Positions 7,460 to 16,023 of a DNA stretch of 64,000 nucleotides are shown here, piece by piece. The translations under genes and the position numbers were made by a program. The DNA comes from Streptomyces gilvus (GTDB lineage Bacteria > Actinomycetota > Actinomycetes > Streptomycetales > Streptomycetaceae): the NCBI RefSeq assembly GCF_022513565.1, contig NZ_JAKWBE010000009.1:124001-188000 (forward strand). Direction: 5' to 3'. Numbering within the stretch: position 1 is the first letter of the stretch; each line of letters opens with the position of its first letter. A model generated the notes under the pieces. That model worked only from the letters and a program-made list of their open reading frames with translations. It had not been told where the DNA came from and did no database searches.

Positions 7460-10128
7460 TTCGCCGTGTCCGTGACCAGCCGCTCGACCGCGTCGACGGC
7501 CTCGCCGATGGCAGCGGGGTTCTGGCCGCCGCCCTGGGCGACGTCCGGCTTGCCGCCACCGCCGCCGCCGAGGGTCTTGGCGGCGGTGCGCACCAGGTCA
7601 CCGGCCTTCAGACCCCGCTCGCGGGCGGGTTCGTTGGTGGCGATGACCGTGAGGGGCTTGCCGTTGTTGACCGTGAACAGGGCCACCACGGCGGCCCGTC
7701 CGCCCTGGATGCGGCCGCGCACGTCGAGGACCAGCTTGCGCAGGTCGTCGGGGGTGGTGCCGTCCGGGACCTGGCCGGTGACGACGGCGATGCCGCGGAC
7801 GTCCTTGGCCGACTCGGCGAGACCGGCGGCGGCCTGCAGCACCTTCTCGGCGCGGAACTTCTCGATCTCCTTCTCGGCGTCCTTCAGCTTGCCGAGCATG
7901 GCGGAGACCTTCTCCGGAAGCTCCTCGGGACGGCCCTTGATCAGCTCCTGGAGCTGGGCGACGACCGTGTGCTCGCGGGCGAGGAAGTTGTAGGCGTCGA
8001 CGCCGACCAGAGCCTCGATACGGCGGACACCCGAACCGATCGACGACTCGCCGAGCAGCTTCACCAGGCCCAGCTGGGAGGTGTTGTGGACGTGCGTGCC
8101 GCCGCACAGCTCCTTGGAGAAGTCGCCGATGGTCACCACGCGCACGCGCTCGCCGTACTTCTCGCCGAACTCGGCGATGGCGCCCTGCTTCTTGGCCTCG
8201 TCGATGCCCATGATGTCGGCGCGGACGTCGAGGTCGCGGGCGAGGACCTCGTTGATCTTCTGCTCGACGTCGGTCATCACGGCCGTCGGGACGGCGGACG
8301 GGGAGCCGAAGTCGAAGCGGAAGCGGCCGGGCTGGTTCTCGGAACCGGCCTGGGCGGCCGTCGGGCCGAGCGCGTCACGCAGCGCCTGGTGGGTGAGGTG
8401 GGTGGCCGAGTGGGCGCGGGCGACGGCCGTGCGGCGGCGGGCGTCGATGGAGGCGTGGGCCTTCGCGCCGACCGTCACCTCGCCGACCTGGACGACGCCC
8501 TTGTGGACGTACACGCCCGGGACCGGCTTCTGGCAGTCGCGGACCTCGATGACGGCACCGGTGTCGACCCTGATGCGGCCGGTGTCGCCGATCTGGCCGC
8601 CGCCCTCGGCGTAGAACGGGGTGCGGTCGAGGACGATCTCGACCTCGTCGCCCTCGGTGGCGGCCGGGGAGGAGGCGCCGTCGACGAGGATGCCGACGAC
8701 CGTGGACTCGCCCTCGGTGTCGCTGTAGCCGATGAAGTCGGTCTCCCCGACCTTGTCGGCGATCTCCCGGTAGGCGCCGACGCCGGCGTGGCCGGTCTTC
8801 TTGGCCTGGGCGTCGGCCTTGGCGCGCTCCCGCTGCTCCTTCATCAGGCGGCGGAAGCCGTCCTCGTCCACGGAGAGGCCCTGCTCGGCGGCCATCTCCA
8901 GGGTGAGGTCGATCGGGAAGCCCCAGGTGTCGTGGAGCAGGAACGCCTTGTCACCGGCGAGGACCGTGCCACCGGACTGCTTGGTCTCGGTGACGGCGGT
9001 GTCGAGGATGTTGGTGCCGGCCTTGAGCGTCTTGAGGAACGCGTTCTCCTCGGCGACGGCGACCTTCTCGATGCGCTCGCGGTCGGTGACCAGCTCGGGG
9101 TACTGCTGGCCCATCATGCCGATCACGGTGTCGATCAGGTCGAGCACGACCGGGCCGGTGGCGCCGAGCAGGCGCATGTTGCGGATGGCGCGGCGCATGA
9201 TGCGGCGCAGGACGTAGCCGCGGCCCTCGTTGCCGGGGGTGACGCCGTCGCCGATGAGCATCACGGACGTACGCATGTGGTCGGTGACCACGCGCAGGGA
9301 GACGTCCGAGGCGTGGGCGTCGCCGTAGCGGACACCGGTCAGCTCGGTGGCCTTGTCGATGACGGCCATCGAGGTGTCGATCTCGTACATGTTCTGCACG
9401 CCCTGCAGAATCATGGCGAGACGCTCGAGGCCGAGGCCGGTGTCGATGTTCTTGCTGGGCAGCTCGCCGAGGATCTCGAAGTTGTCCTTGCCGATGCCCT
9501 CGCCGCGCTCGTACTGCATGAAGACCAGGTTCCAGATCTCCACGTACCGCTCGTCGTTGACGGCGGGGCCGCCCTCGACGCCGAACTCGGGGCCGCGGTC
9601 GTAGTTGATCTCGGAACAGGGGCCGCAGGGCCCGGGGACGCCCATGGACCAGTAGTTGTCCTTCATGCCGAGGCGCTGGATGCGCTCCTTCGGCACGCCG
9701 ACGACCTCGTGCCAGATGCGCTCGGCCTCGTCGTCGTCCTTGTAGACGGTGATCCACAGACGGTCGGGCTCCAGGCCGTAACCGCCCTTGTCCTGGGGCG
9801 TGGTGAGCAGCTCCCAGGCGTACTTGATGGCGCCTTCCTTGAAGTAGTCGCCGAAGGAGAAGTTGCCGCACATCTGGAAGAAGGTGCCGTGCCGGGTGGT
9901 CTTGCCGACCTCCTCGATGTCCGGCGTGCGCACGCACTTCTGGACGCTGGTGGCGCGGTCGAAGGGCGGCTTGACCTCACCCAGGAAGTAGGGCTTGAAG
10001 GGCACCATGCCGGCCGGGACGAGGAGCAGAGTCGGGTCGTCCGCGATGAGCGACGCCGAAGGGACGACGGTGTGCCCGCGCTCCTCGAAGAAGCTCAGCC
10101 AGCGGCGGCGAATCTCGGCCGACTCCAT
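7456..10128 (-). CDS. alaS: Alanyl-tRNA synthetase
   Basis: AlaS charges tRNA-Ala. The 890-residue protein has the class II aminoacylation domain first (RRRWLSFFEERGHTVVPSAS; MCGNFSFGDYFKEGAI), then the tRNA recognition region. The editing domain follows with its HxxxH zinc-type motif in ARAHSATHLTHQAL and the CGGTHVHNTSQLG signature. The C-terminal DHHA1 domain ends in a glycine-rich GGGGGGKPDVAQGGGQ. Length and all signatures fit a complete enzyme. The start shares one base with the stop of the upstream DUF6167 gene. Confidence 0.97.
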   Translation of the reverse strand: MESAEIRRRWLSFFEERGHTVVPSASLIADDPTLLLVPAGMVPFKPYFLGEVKPPFDRATSVQKCVRTPDIEEVGKTTRHGTFFQMCGNFSFGDYFKEGAIKYAWELLTTPQDKGGYGLEPDRLWITVYKDDDEAERIWHEVVGVPKERIQRLGMKDNYWSMGVPGPCGPCSEINYDRGPEFGVEGGPAVNDERYVEIWNLVFMQYERGEGIGKDNFEILGELPSKNIDTGLGLERLAMILQGVQNMYEIDTSMAVIDKATELTGVRYGDAHASDVSLRVVTDHMRTSVMLIGDGVTPGNEGRGYVLRRIMRRAIRNMRLLGATGPVVLDLIDTVIGMMGQQYPELVTDRERIEKVAVAEENAFLKTLKAGTNILDTAVTETKQSGGTVLAGDKAFLLHDTWGFPIDLTLEMAAEQGLSVDEDGFRRLMKEQRERAKADAQAKKTGHAGVGAYREIADKVGETDFIGYSDTEGESTVVGILVDGASSPAATEGDEVEIVLDRTPFYAEGGGQIGDTGRIRVDTGAVIEVRDCQKPVPGVYVHKGVVQVGEVTVGAKAHASIDARRRTAVARAHSATHLTHQALRDALGPTAAQAGSENQPGRFRFDFGSPSAVPTAVMTDVEQKINEVLARDLDVRADIMGIDEAKKQGAIAEFGEKYGERVRVVTIGDFSKELCGGTHVHNTSQLGLVKLLGESSIGSGVRRIEALVGVDAYNFLAREHTVVAQLQELIKGRPEELPEKVSAMLGKLKDAEKEIEKFRAEKVLQAAAGLAESAKDVRGIAVVTGQVPDGTTPDDLRKLVLDVRGRIQGGRAAVVALFTVNNGKPLTVIATNEPARERGLKAGDLVRTAAKTLGGGGGGKPDVAQGGGQNPAAIGEAVDAVERLVTDTAK

Positions 10129-10481
10129 CAGTGGTCCTCATTCCGGTTGTACGAGTACGTCTGGTACGTCGAACCCTCGACGTACTTCGGGTTGTTGCGG
10201 TTCTCGATGGCGGCGTACCGCCGGGGCGCGGGGAGCTCGGGGGCCGCGTTGATGCCGAGGGCCTCGCCCAGCTCCTCCTCCCGCCGGGCCATGTTGTCGC
10301 GGACGTCCAGCGCGAAGCCGACCGCGCGGTCCTTGATGCGGTGACCGGCCTCGAGCGCCTTGTTGGCCGCGCCGACCGCGAGGTTCTCGGGGGTCAGCTG
10401 CCTCAGCTTGCGGTTGACCTTGGTGGTGGCCCACACACCGGCGGCGACGCCCGTGCTGAACCAGAACGTACGGCGGAACAT
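10128..10481 (-). CDS. DUF6167-type small protein, conserved upstream of alaS
   Basis: The 117-residue protein starts MFRRTFWFSTGVAAGVWATTKV, a short hydrophobic anchor, followed by an amphipathic charged helical region (KALEAGHRIKDRAVGFALDVRDNMARREEEL) and a polar tail with many Asn and Tyr. It has no catalytic motif that I can see. It is known only as a conserved actinobacterial family found between a DUF948 protein and alaS. Nine bases separate it from the DUF948 gene, and it overlaps alaS by one base, so the three are co-transcribed. A membrane-associated structural role is only a guess. Confidence 0.85.
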   Translation of the reverse strand: MFRRTFWFSTGVAAGVWATTKVNRKLRQLTPENLAVGAANKALEAGHRIKDRAVGFALDVRDNMARREEELGEALGINAAPELPAPRRYAAIENRNNPKYVEGSTYQTYSYNRNEDH

Positions 10482-10490
10482 CGCTAGGTC

Positions 10491-10928
10491 TCAGTCCTTC
10501 TTCCGCTTGCCCCGCCGCGACGCCGGCACGGTCCGGCCGACGATCACGGTACGCCGGGACTCCTTGGCGGGCACGTCCTCGCGGCGGGCTCCCAGGGCCC
10601 GGCGGACGCCGTAGCCGAAGGCGGCGACCTTGACCAGGGGGCCGCCGAAGGTGGAGGCGACGGTGGTGGACAGGGCGGAGGCGTTGGAGGTGACCTCCTG
10701 GACGTCGGTCGCGATCGCGTCGACCCGGTCGATCTGGGTCTGCGCGGAGCGCACCGCCGCGGAGGCGTCGGCCAGCAGGGGGACGGCCTGGTCGGTCACG
10801 TCCGCCACCAGCTTGGTGGTCGCCCTGAGCGTCTGGGCCAGCCTCGCCAGCGCGACGGCGAGGAAGGAGACCAGGATCGCCCAGAACACGGCCACCAGGA
10901 TCCCGGCCACCTCACCACCGGACACCAC
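10491..10928 (-). CDS. DUF948 domain membrane-anchored protein
   Basis: The product has about 145 residues: one N-terminal membrane helix (GILVAVFWAILVSFLAVALARLA), then a long heptad-like helical region with VADVTDQAVPLLADASAAV and a Thr/Ser-rich segment, ending in a very basic tail (RRGKRKKD). This is the DUF948 architecture. Three GTG codons at 10934, 10928 and 10925 could start it; GTG 10928 has the best spacing (8 bases) from GGGAG. It is the first gene of the alaS operon after the rpsD terminator region. Function is unknown. Confidence 0.85.
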   Translation of the reverse strand: MVSGGEVAGILVAVFWAILVSFLAVALARLAQTLRATTKLVADVTDQAVPLLADASAAVRSAQTQIDRVDAIATDVQEVTSNASALSTTVASTFGGPLVKVAAFGYGVRRALGARREDVPAKESRRTVIVGRTVPASRRGKRKKD

Positions 10929-11119
10929 GCGCACCCGCTCCCTGAACTTGCTCTGAACATCGGAACCATGGAAAAGCAGTGGACCGAGCCTATCGCGCCG
11001 GGCACGGCGCTCCGTACCGGATTCCGCCGGGCGGCCTGCCGAGTTGTGCTCGGCGATTGTACGGAGTGAACACGATTCAGTACGGGCGGCACACGACGGT
11101 GAGCGCGCCGACGCAGCAG

Positions 11120-11160
11120 CCCGCCGCCTCCCGTGCCCACGAGGGCGGGGAGACGGCGGG
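11120..11160 (-). terminator. Hairpin downstream of rpsD
   Basis: CCCGCCG pairs with CGGCGGG, one mismatch follows, then CTCCC pairs with GGGAG, closing a GC-rich loop. It lies 29 bases past the rpsD stop in the minus direction and probably ends that transcript. The rest of 10935-11188 shows nothing else that I recognise. Confidence 0.5.
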
Positions 11161-11188
11161 CTGAGGTGGTGCTACGGCCTGCCGGTGA

Positions 11189-11803
11189 TCAGCGGGCGTA
11201 GTACTCGACGACGAGCTGCTCGTCGCAGATGACCGGGACTTCCTTGCGGTTCGGCTCGCGGTCCAGGCGGAACGCCAGGGCCTTGAGGTTCACCTGCAGG
11301 TAGCGCGGGGTCTCGCCGTCGGGGGCGAAGCCGCCCTCGCGGGCGATCTGGAAGAGGGTCTTCTCACGGCTGCGCTCGCGGACCATCACGACGTCGTCGG
11401 GACGGACGCGGAACGACGGCTTGTCGACCTTCTGGCCGTTGACCTCGATGTGGCCGTGAACGACCATCTGACGGGCCTGGTAGATCGTGCGGGCGATGCC
11501 CGAACGCAGCACCAGGGCGTCGAGACGGCGCTCGAGCTCCACGATGAGGGCCTCACCGGTCTTGCCCTGCACCTTGGAGGCACGCTCGTAGGCACGGACC
11601 AGCTGGCGCTCGGAGATGTCGTACTGCGCGCGCAGACGCTGCTTCTCCAGCAGACGGACCTTGTAGTCCGAGTTCTGCTTGCGGCCACGGCCGTGCTCAC
11701 CCGGCGGGTAGGGGCGGGCCTCGAAGTACTTGACGGCCTTCGGGGTCAGCGCGATGCCGAGGGCACGCGACTTCTTGACCTTGGGGCGGGACTGGTTCGC
11801 CAC
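11189..11803 (-). CDS. rpsD: 30S ribosomal protein S4, zinc-free form
   Basis: S4 is a primary 16S rRNA binder in 30S assembly. The 204-residue protein has the S4 N-terminal region (PKVKKSRALGIALTPKAVKYFEARPYPPGEHG), then the S4 RNA-binding domain (RRLDALVLRSGIARTIYQARQMVVHGHIEVNG). The N-terminal four-cysteine zinc knuckle of C+ S4 proteins is absent; the only cysteine is near the C-terminus. The start is GTG 11803 with AGAAGGAAG upstream. Unlike most ribosomal proteins it stands alone here, behind a leader of nearly 300 bases. Confidence 0.97.
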   Translation of the reverse strand: MANQSRPKVKKSRALGIALTPKAVKYFEARPYPPGEHGRGRKQNSDYKVRLLEKQRLRAQYDISERQLVRAYERASKVQGKTGEALIVELERRLDALVLRSGIARTIYQARQMVVHGHIEVNGQKVDKPSFRVRPDDVVMVRERSREKTLFQIAREGGFAPDGETPRYLQVNLKALAFRLDREPNRKEVPVICDEQLVVEYYAR

Positions 11804-12093
11804 TGTCTCTTTCTTCCTTCTGATGTTCGGCTCGTCAGGGTTAGGGGAGGTCGCATCCGCAGCCGGGGAATCCCGCCTGGTCCGTTACCGGACCGGGTGG
11901 GCAGCCGCTCCCCTGGTCTGGGCACATACGTGCAGCACGCGAGTGGCCCACCGACCGGTCCCGTCCTGCGACGAGTGGTGGTGGGCTGCCCGCGACACCG
12001 TTCGACGGTGCGCGACGCTCCTGGAACCCGCTGGGGGTTCCGGCCGGCTGTCCCGCTCTGACTGCGCGGGACTCGGCACTCCGAGGGATTCTA
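11804..12093 (-). promoter_or_regulatory. Long structured rpsD leader with a promoter-like -10 box
   Basis: A TAGAAT hexamer preceded by TG (minus strand, 12093-12088) resembles an extended -10 box; no clear -35 is present. It lies beside the rarA stop. If used, it gives an untranslated leader of about 280 bases. Inverted repeats in it include GGTCCG/CGGACC (11879-11894), CACCG/CGGTG (11996-12010), GGAACCC/GGGTTCC (about 12022-12041), CTCGG/CCGAG (about 12072-12085), and a long-range GGGCAGC/GCTGCCC pair. S4 autoregulates through mRNA structure in E. coli and Bacillus; a similar role here is inference. Confidence 0.45.
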
Positions 12094-12101
12094 CAGGGTG
12101 C

Positions 12102-13457
12102 TCAGGACCGCCTCCGACCGAGGTGCTTCCTGGTCCACTCGACGGCGTCCGCGTACCGCGCCTCCGCCCCGTGCCGGGTCGGGGTGTAGTACTCGCGGTC
12201 CTTGACGGTGTCCGGGGCGTACTGCTGCTCGGCGATGCCCTCGGGCAGGTCGTGCGGATAGACGTACCCCTGCGCGTGCCCGAGCTTGGCGGCGCCCTTG
12301 TAGTGCCCGTCGCGCAGATGCGGCGGCACCTGGCCCGCCAGTCCCTTGCGTACGTCGTCACGGGCGGCGCCTATCGCGGTCGTCGCGGAGTTGGACTTCG
12401 GGGCCAGGGCGAGCGCGATGGTGGCGTGGCTGAGGGTGAGGGCGGCCTCGGGGAAGCCGATCATGGCGACGGCCTGGGCGGCGGCGACCGCGATCGGCAG
12501 CGCGTTCGGGTCGGCCAGGCCGATGTCCTCGCTGGCGGAGATCATCAGGCGGCGGGCGATGAACCGGGGGTCCTCGCCGGCCTCGATCATGCGGGCCAGG
12601 TAGTGCAGGGCGGCGTCGACGTCCGAGCCCCTGATGGACTTGATGAGGGCGCTGGCGACGTCGTAGTGCTGGTCGCCGTCGCGGTCGTACGTGACGGCCG
12701 CCCGGTCGACGACCTCCTCCAGGGTCGTCAGCGAGATCTCGGTCTCGCCCTTGTCCAGGGCGGCTCCCGCGGCGGCCTCCAGGGCGGTCAGGGCACGTCG
12801 GGCGTCGCCGCCGGCGATGCGCAGGAGGTGGGCCTCGGTGTCCTCGGGGAGGCTGACGACGTCCTTCAGGCCCCGCTCGTCGCCGAGCGCCCGCTTGAGC
12901 AGGCCCCGGATGTCGTCGTCGGTGAGCGGTTCGAGGGTGAGGAGCAGGGAGCGGGACAGCAGCGGGGAGATCACCGAGAAGTACGGGTTCTCGGTGGTGG
13001 CGGCGATCAGGGTGACCCAGCGGTTCTCGACCGCGGGGAGCAGGGAGTCCTGCTGCGCCTTGCTGAAGCGGTGGATCTCGTCCAGGAAGAGGACGGTCTC
13101 CTTGCCGTATCCGCCGGTGGCGCGGCGGGCGCCGTCGATGACCGCGCGGACCTCCTTGACGCCCGCGGTGATCGCCGACAGCTCGACGAAACGCTTGTTG
13201 GTGGCCTTGGAGACGACGTACGCCAGGGTCGTCTTGCCGGTGCCGGGCGGGCCCCAGAGGATCACCGAGGACGGTCCGGCCGGTCCGCCCGCGCCCTCGC
13301 CCACCAGGCGGCGCAGGGGTGAGCCGGGCTTGAGCAGGTGCTGCTGGCCCACCACCTCGTCGAGGGTGCGCGGGCGCATCCGTACCGCCAGGGGGCTTCC
13401 TGCCGGATCCTTCTCCTGGCGGTCTTCTGCGGCTGCGGTGAACAGGTCGGGCTCCAC
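12102..13457 (-). CDS. rarA: Replication-associated recombination protein RarA/MgsA, clamp-loader-like AAA+ ATPase
   Basis: RarA acts at stalled replication forks. The 451-residue protein has Walker A WGPPGTGKTT near residue 69, Walker B FLDEIHRF near 124, sensor 1 in AATTEN, the arginine-finger segment LLSRS, and the family C-terminal tetramerisation region (ASEDIGLADPNALPIAVAAAQA). All AAA+ residues are present, so it should be active. The start is GTG 13457. In many bacteria this gene neighbours tRNA synthetases or ribosomal genes; here it is just upstream of the rpsD promoter region. Confidence 0.94.
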   Translation of the reverse strand: MEPDLFTAAAEDRQEKDPAGSPLAVRMRPRTLDEVVGQQHLLKPGSPLRRLVGEGAGGPAGPSSVILWGPPGTGKTTLAYVVSKATNKRFVELSAITAGVKEVRAVIDGARRATGGYGKETVLFLDEIHRFSKAQQDSLLPAVENRWVTLIAATTENPYFSVISPLLSRSLLLTLEPLTDDDIRGLLKRALGDERGLKDVVSLPEDTEAHLLRIAGGDARRALTALEAAAGAALDKGETEISLTTLEEVVDRAAVTYDRDGDQHYDVASALIKSIRGSDVDAALHYLARMIEAGEDPRFIARRLMISASEDIGLADPNALPIAVAAAQAVAMIGFPEAALTLSHATIALALAPKSNSATTAIGAARDDVRKGLAGQVPPHLRDGHYKGAAKLGHAQGYVYPHDLPEGIAEQQYAPDTVKDREYYTPTRHGAEARYADAVEWTRKHLGRRRS

Positions 13458-13491
13458 GCTGAAACCCTAAATCACGGGACTGACAATCCCT

Positions 13492-13511
13492 CCGGGCCCC
13501 GGAAGGCCCGG
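13492..13511 (-). terminator. Short hairpin between the VKOR gene and rarA
   Basis: A 7-bp all-G/C stem CCGGGCC/GGCCCGG with a 6-base loop begins one base past the VKOR stop codon. It may attenuate or end the VKOR transcript before rarA. Confidence 0.45.
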
Positions 13512-13512
13512 G

Positions 13513-14169
13513 TCAGCTGGTCCAGAAGTCCCACCAGCGCGTGAGCACCAGCATCCCGATGATGCCGATGTGCAGCACGGGCATGACCCAGGTGAACTCG
13601 CCGAAGAAGTTCTTCAGCCAGCGGGGGGTCGGCAGGAAGTCGTTGCGGATGTTGAAGGAGGTGACGTACCAGAACATGGTGATCGTGGCGACCCAGGCCA
13701 GCGAGCACCACAGGCACAGCGCGTTGATCCGGTACAGGGACTGGAACTGCAGCCAGGTGCAGAAGCCCACACCGAAGAGCGTGCCGAAGTTGAAGGTCAG
13801 CCAGTACCAGCGCGGGAAGCGGGCCCGGGCCAGCAGGCTCATGCCGACGCAGATGACGATGCCGTAGCAGACCAGGCCGAGCATCGGGTTGGGGAACCCG
13901 AAGGCGGCGGCCTGCTTGGACTCCATGACGCTGCCGCAGGAGACGACCGGGTTGAGGCTGCAGCCGGGCGTGAAGGTCTTGCCCGCGACCTTGGCCTCGA
14001 GGATCTTGAACTTGTCGATCGTGATGACCCACGCGGCGAGCAGACCGGCGGCGCCGGTGATGATCAGCAGCAGGGCGAAGGCGCGGCTGCCGCCGAGCGC
14101 GCGCGGCTCGGAGGCCGCGCTGTTCGGCCCGGGCTCGGTGGAGACGTCTTTGACTGTGGTCTTGCTCAT
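13513..14169 (-). CDS. Vitamin K epoxide reductase (VKOR) family membrane oxidoreductase
   Basis: Bacterial VKOR homologues re-oxidise DsbA-type proteins and pass electrons to quinone, allowing disulphide formation outside the membrane. The 218-residue protein has four or five membrane helices, the loop cysteine pair CSLNPVVSC near residue 60, and the active-site CLWC in the fourth helix (INALCLWCSLAW). All four redox cysteines are visible. I start at ATG 14169 (MSKTTVKDV); longer readings upstream would run into the divergent ABC gene's promoter region. A DsbA-like protein begins at the far right of the window but is not adjacent. Confidence 0.9.
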   Translation of the reverse strand: MSKTTVKDVSTEPGPNSAASEPRALGGSRAFALLLIITGAAGLLAAWVITIDKFKILEAKVAGKTFTPGCSLNPVVSCGSVMESKQAAAFGFPNPMLGLVCYGIVICVGMSLLARARFPRWYWLTFNFGTLFGVGFCTWLQFQSLYRINALCLWCSLAWVATITMFWYVTSFNIRNDFLPTPRWLKNFFGEFTWVMPVLHIGIIGMLVLTRWWDFWTS

Positions 14170-14314
14170 CACGTCGGTTCCGTCTGCTGGGGAGGGGGAC
14201 GTTCTTCGGGCAGGGCCATTGTGCCGCACCGGCGCCCCTGTCCACCGTTCGGTGGACATAAGGAAGTACGCACGGTCGTCCCCCTGCGTTCGGTTCCGGA
14301 CGATGCTCGACGGC

Positions 14315-15181
14315 ATGACAGCACACGCGTACGAACTCGCGGTGGATGTCCGAGGGCTGCGCAAGCGGTACGGGGACGTCACCGCGGTGGACGGCGTCGA
14401 TCTCGGCATCCGGCGCGGTGAGGTGTTCGGCCTGCTCGGACCCAATGGCGCGGGCAAGAGCACGACGGTGGAGATCCTCCAGGGCAACCGCTCCCGGGAC
14501 GAGGGCGAGGTGTCGGTGCTCGGGTCGGATCCGGAGACGGGCACGCGCGCGTGGAGGTCCCGTGTGGGAATCGTCTGGCAGGACGAATCGGCGCCCGCGG
14601 AGTTGACGGTCCGCGAGACGGTACGGCACTTCGCCCGCTACTACCCGAGGCCCCGCGACCCTGAGGAGGTCATCCGCATGGTGGGTCTGGAGGCGAAGGC
14701 GGACAGCCGGATCAAGGCGCTGTCGGGCGGCCAGCGCCGGCGGCTGGACGTGGCGCTGGGCGTGATCGGCGACCCGGAACTGCTGCTTCTGGACGAGCCC
14801 ACGACCGGCTTCGACCCGGCGGCCCGGCGCCAGTTCTGGGACCTGATCAGGCTGCTCGCCGAGGAGGGCACCACCATCCTGCTGACCACGCACTACCTGG
14901 AGGAGGCGGAGGCGCTCGCCGACCGGCTGGCGATCGTCTCCCGGGGCCGGGTCGTCGCCGAGGGCGAACCGGCCGCCCTGCGGGGTCGCCACGGCACGGA
15001 GGCCACCGTCGAGTGGACCGAGCCGGACGGCGTCACGCGCACGGAACGCACACACACCCCGACCCGGACGGTCGCCGAGCTGACGCACCGCTTCGACGGC
15101 GAGATCCCCGGCCTGCGGGTGACCCGCCCCACGCTGGAGGACGTCTACCTCCGGCTGACCGGACAGGAGAACGCGCGATGA
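14315..15181 (+). CDS. ABC transporter ATP-binding protein, DrrA/NatA-type
   Basis: The 288-residue ATPase energises the partner permease encoded next. It shows Walker A GLLGPNGAGKST, the Q-loop in VGIVWQDE, signature LSGGQRRRLDVAL, Walker B LLLLDEPTTGFDPAA, and the H-loop TTHYLEEAE. The C-terminal 70 residues are the extra domain of drug and antibiotic exporters of this class. ATG 14315 is preferred; ATG 14303 is four codons earlier and also in frame. Its stop overlaps the permease ATG (ATGA). It is the first gene of a four-gene unit with its own two-component system. Confidence 0.92.
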   Translation: MTAHAYELAVDVRGLRKRYGDVTAVDGVDLGIRRGEVFGLLGPNGAGKSTTVEILQGNRSRDEGEVSVLGSDPETGTRAWRSRVGIVWQDESAPAELTVRETVRHFARYYPRPRDPEEVIRMVGLEAKADSRIKALSGGQRRRLDVALGVIGDPELLLLDEPTTGFDPAARRQFWDLIRLLAEEGTTILLTTHYLEEAEALADRLAIVSRGRVVAEGEPAALRGRHGTEATVEWTEPDGVTRTERTHTPTRTVAELTHRFDGEIPGLRVTRPTLEDVYLRLTGQENAR

Positions 15182-16023
15182 CCACGACCACCGCGGGGAG
15201 CCGGACCCAGGCGGCCGTGGAGAGGCTGCCGGGGGCGTGGGGTCTGGGTCTGCGGCGGGGCGGGCTGGAGATCAGGCAGTTCTTCCGGCAGCGCGACCAG
15301 GTGGTGTTCTCCTTCTGCTTCCCGGTCGTCTTCCTGTTCCTGTTCGCGTCGATCTTCCGCGACGGCGTGCCGGGCACCGGGATCAACGCCTCGCAGCTGT
15401 ACGTGCCCGCGATGATGGCCTCCGGCGTCATGTCGACGAGTTTCCAGTCGCTGGGCATCTCGATCGCCGTCGAACGGGACGAGAAGGTGCTGCGCCGGCT
15501 GGCCGGGACGCCGATGCCGCCGTCCGCCTACTTCCTGGGCAAGATCTGGCTGGTGCTGTTCACGGGTGTGGTGGAGACGGCGATCCTGCTGCTCGTCGGC
15601 ACCACCCTGTACGACGTCGACCTGCCCACCGACGCCTCCCGGTGGTTCGACTTCGCCTGGATCTTCGTGCTCGGGCTGACCGGGTGCGCGCTGCTCGGCA
15701 TCGCGATCAGCTCGGTGCCCAGGTCGGCGAAGAGCGCCAGCTCGGTGGTCGTCCTGCCGTTCCTGGTGCTGCAGTTCATCTCCGGGGTGTACATCTCCAT
15801 CGGCACCATTCCGGACTGGATGCTGAACATCGGCGCCCTGTTCCCGCTGAAGTGGCTGTGCCAGGGCCTGCGGGGCGTGTTCCTGCCGGACTCCGCGAAA
15901 GTCCTGGAACAGACGGGGAGTTGGGAGTTCGGGAAGGTGGCGCTGGTGCTGGCCGCCTGGTGCGTCGGAGGATTGGTGCTGTGTCTGCTGACGTTCCGCT
16001 GGAAGGACCGGCGCACGGGATGA
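15178..16023 (+). CDS. ABC-2 type transporter permease
   Basis: The 281-residue protein has six predicted membrane segments, including FSFCFPVVFLFLFASIF near residue 43 and a C-terminal helix LVLAAWCVGGLVLCLLTF. The ABC-2 features include the conserved amphipathic stretch AVERDEKVLRRLAGTPMPP and the SSVVVLPFLVLQFISGVYI segment. It should form a homodimeric export channel with the preceding ATPase. Both ends overlap neighbours by four bases. The substrate cannot be read from the sequence; drug or lipid export is usual for this class. Confidence 0.9.
   Translation: MTTTTAGSRTQAAVERLPGAWGLGLRRGGLEIRQFFRQRDQVVFSFCFPVVFLFLFASIFRDGVPGTGINASQLYVPAMMASGVMSTSFQSLGISIAVERDEKVLRRLAGTPMPPSAYFLGKIWLVLFTGVVETAILLLVGTTLYDVDLPTDASRWFDFAWIFVLGLTGCALLGIAISSVPRSAKSASSVVVLPFLVLQFISGVYISIGTIPDWMLNIGALFPLKWLCQGLRGVFLPDSAKVLEQTGSWEFGKVALVLAAWCVGGLVLCLLTFRWKDRRTG

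Noticed and set aside
7969..10344. Long plus-strand open frame opposite alaS
   Set aside because: The alaS product is complete and canonical; the opposite frame shows only biased residues.
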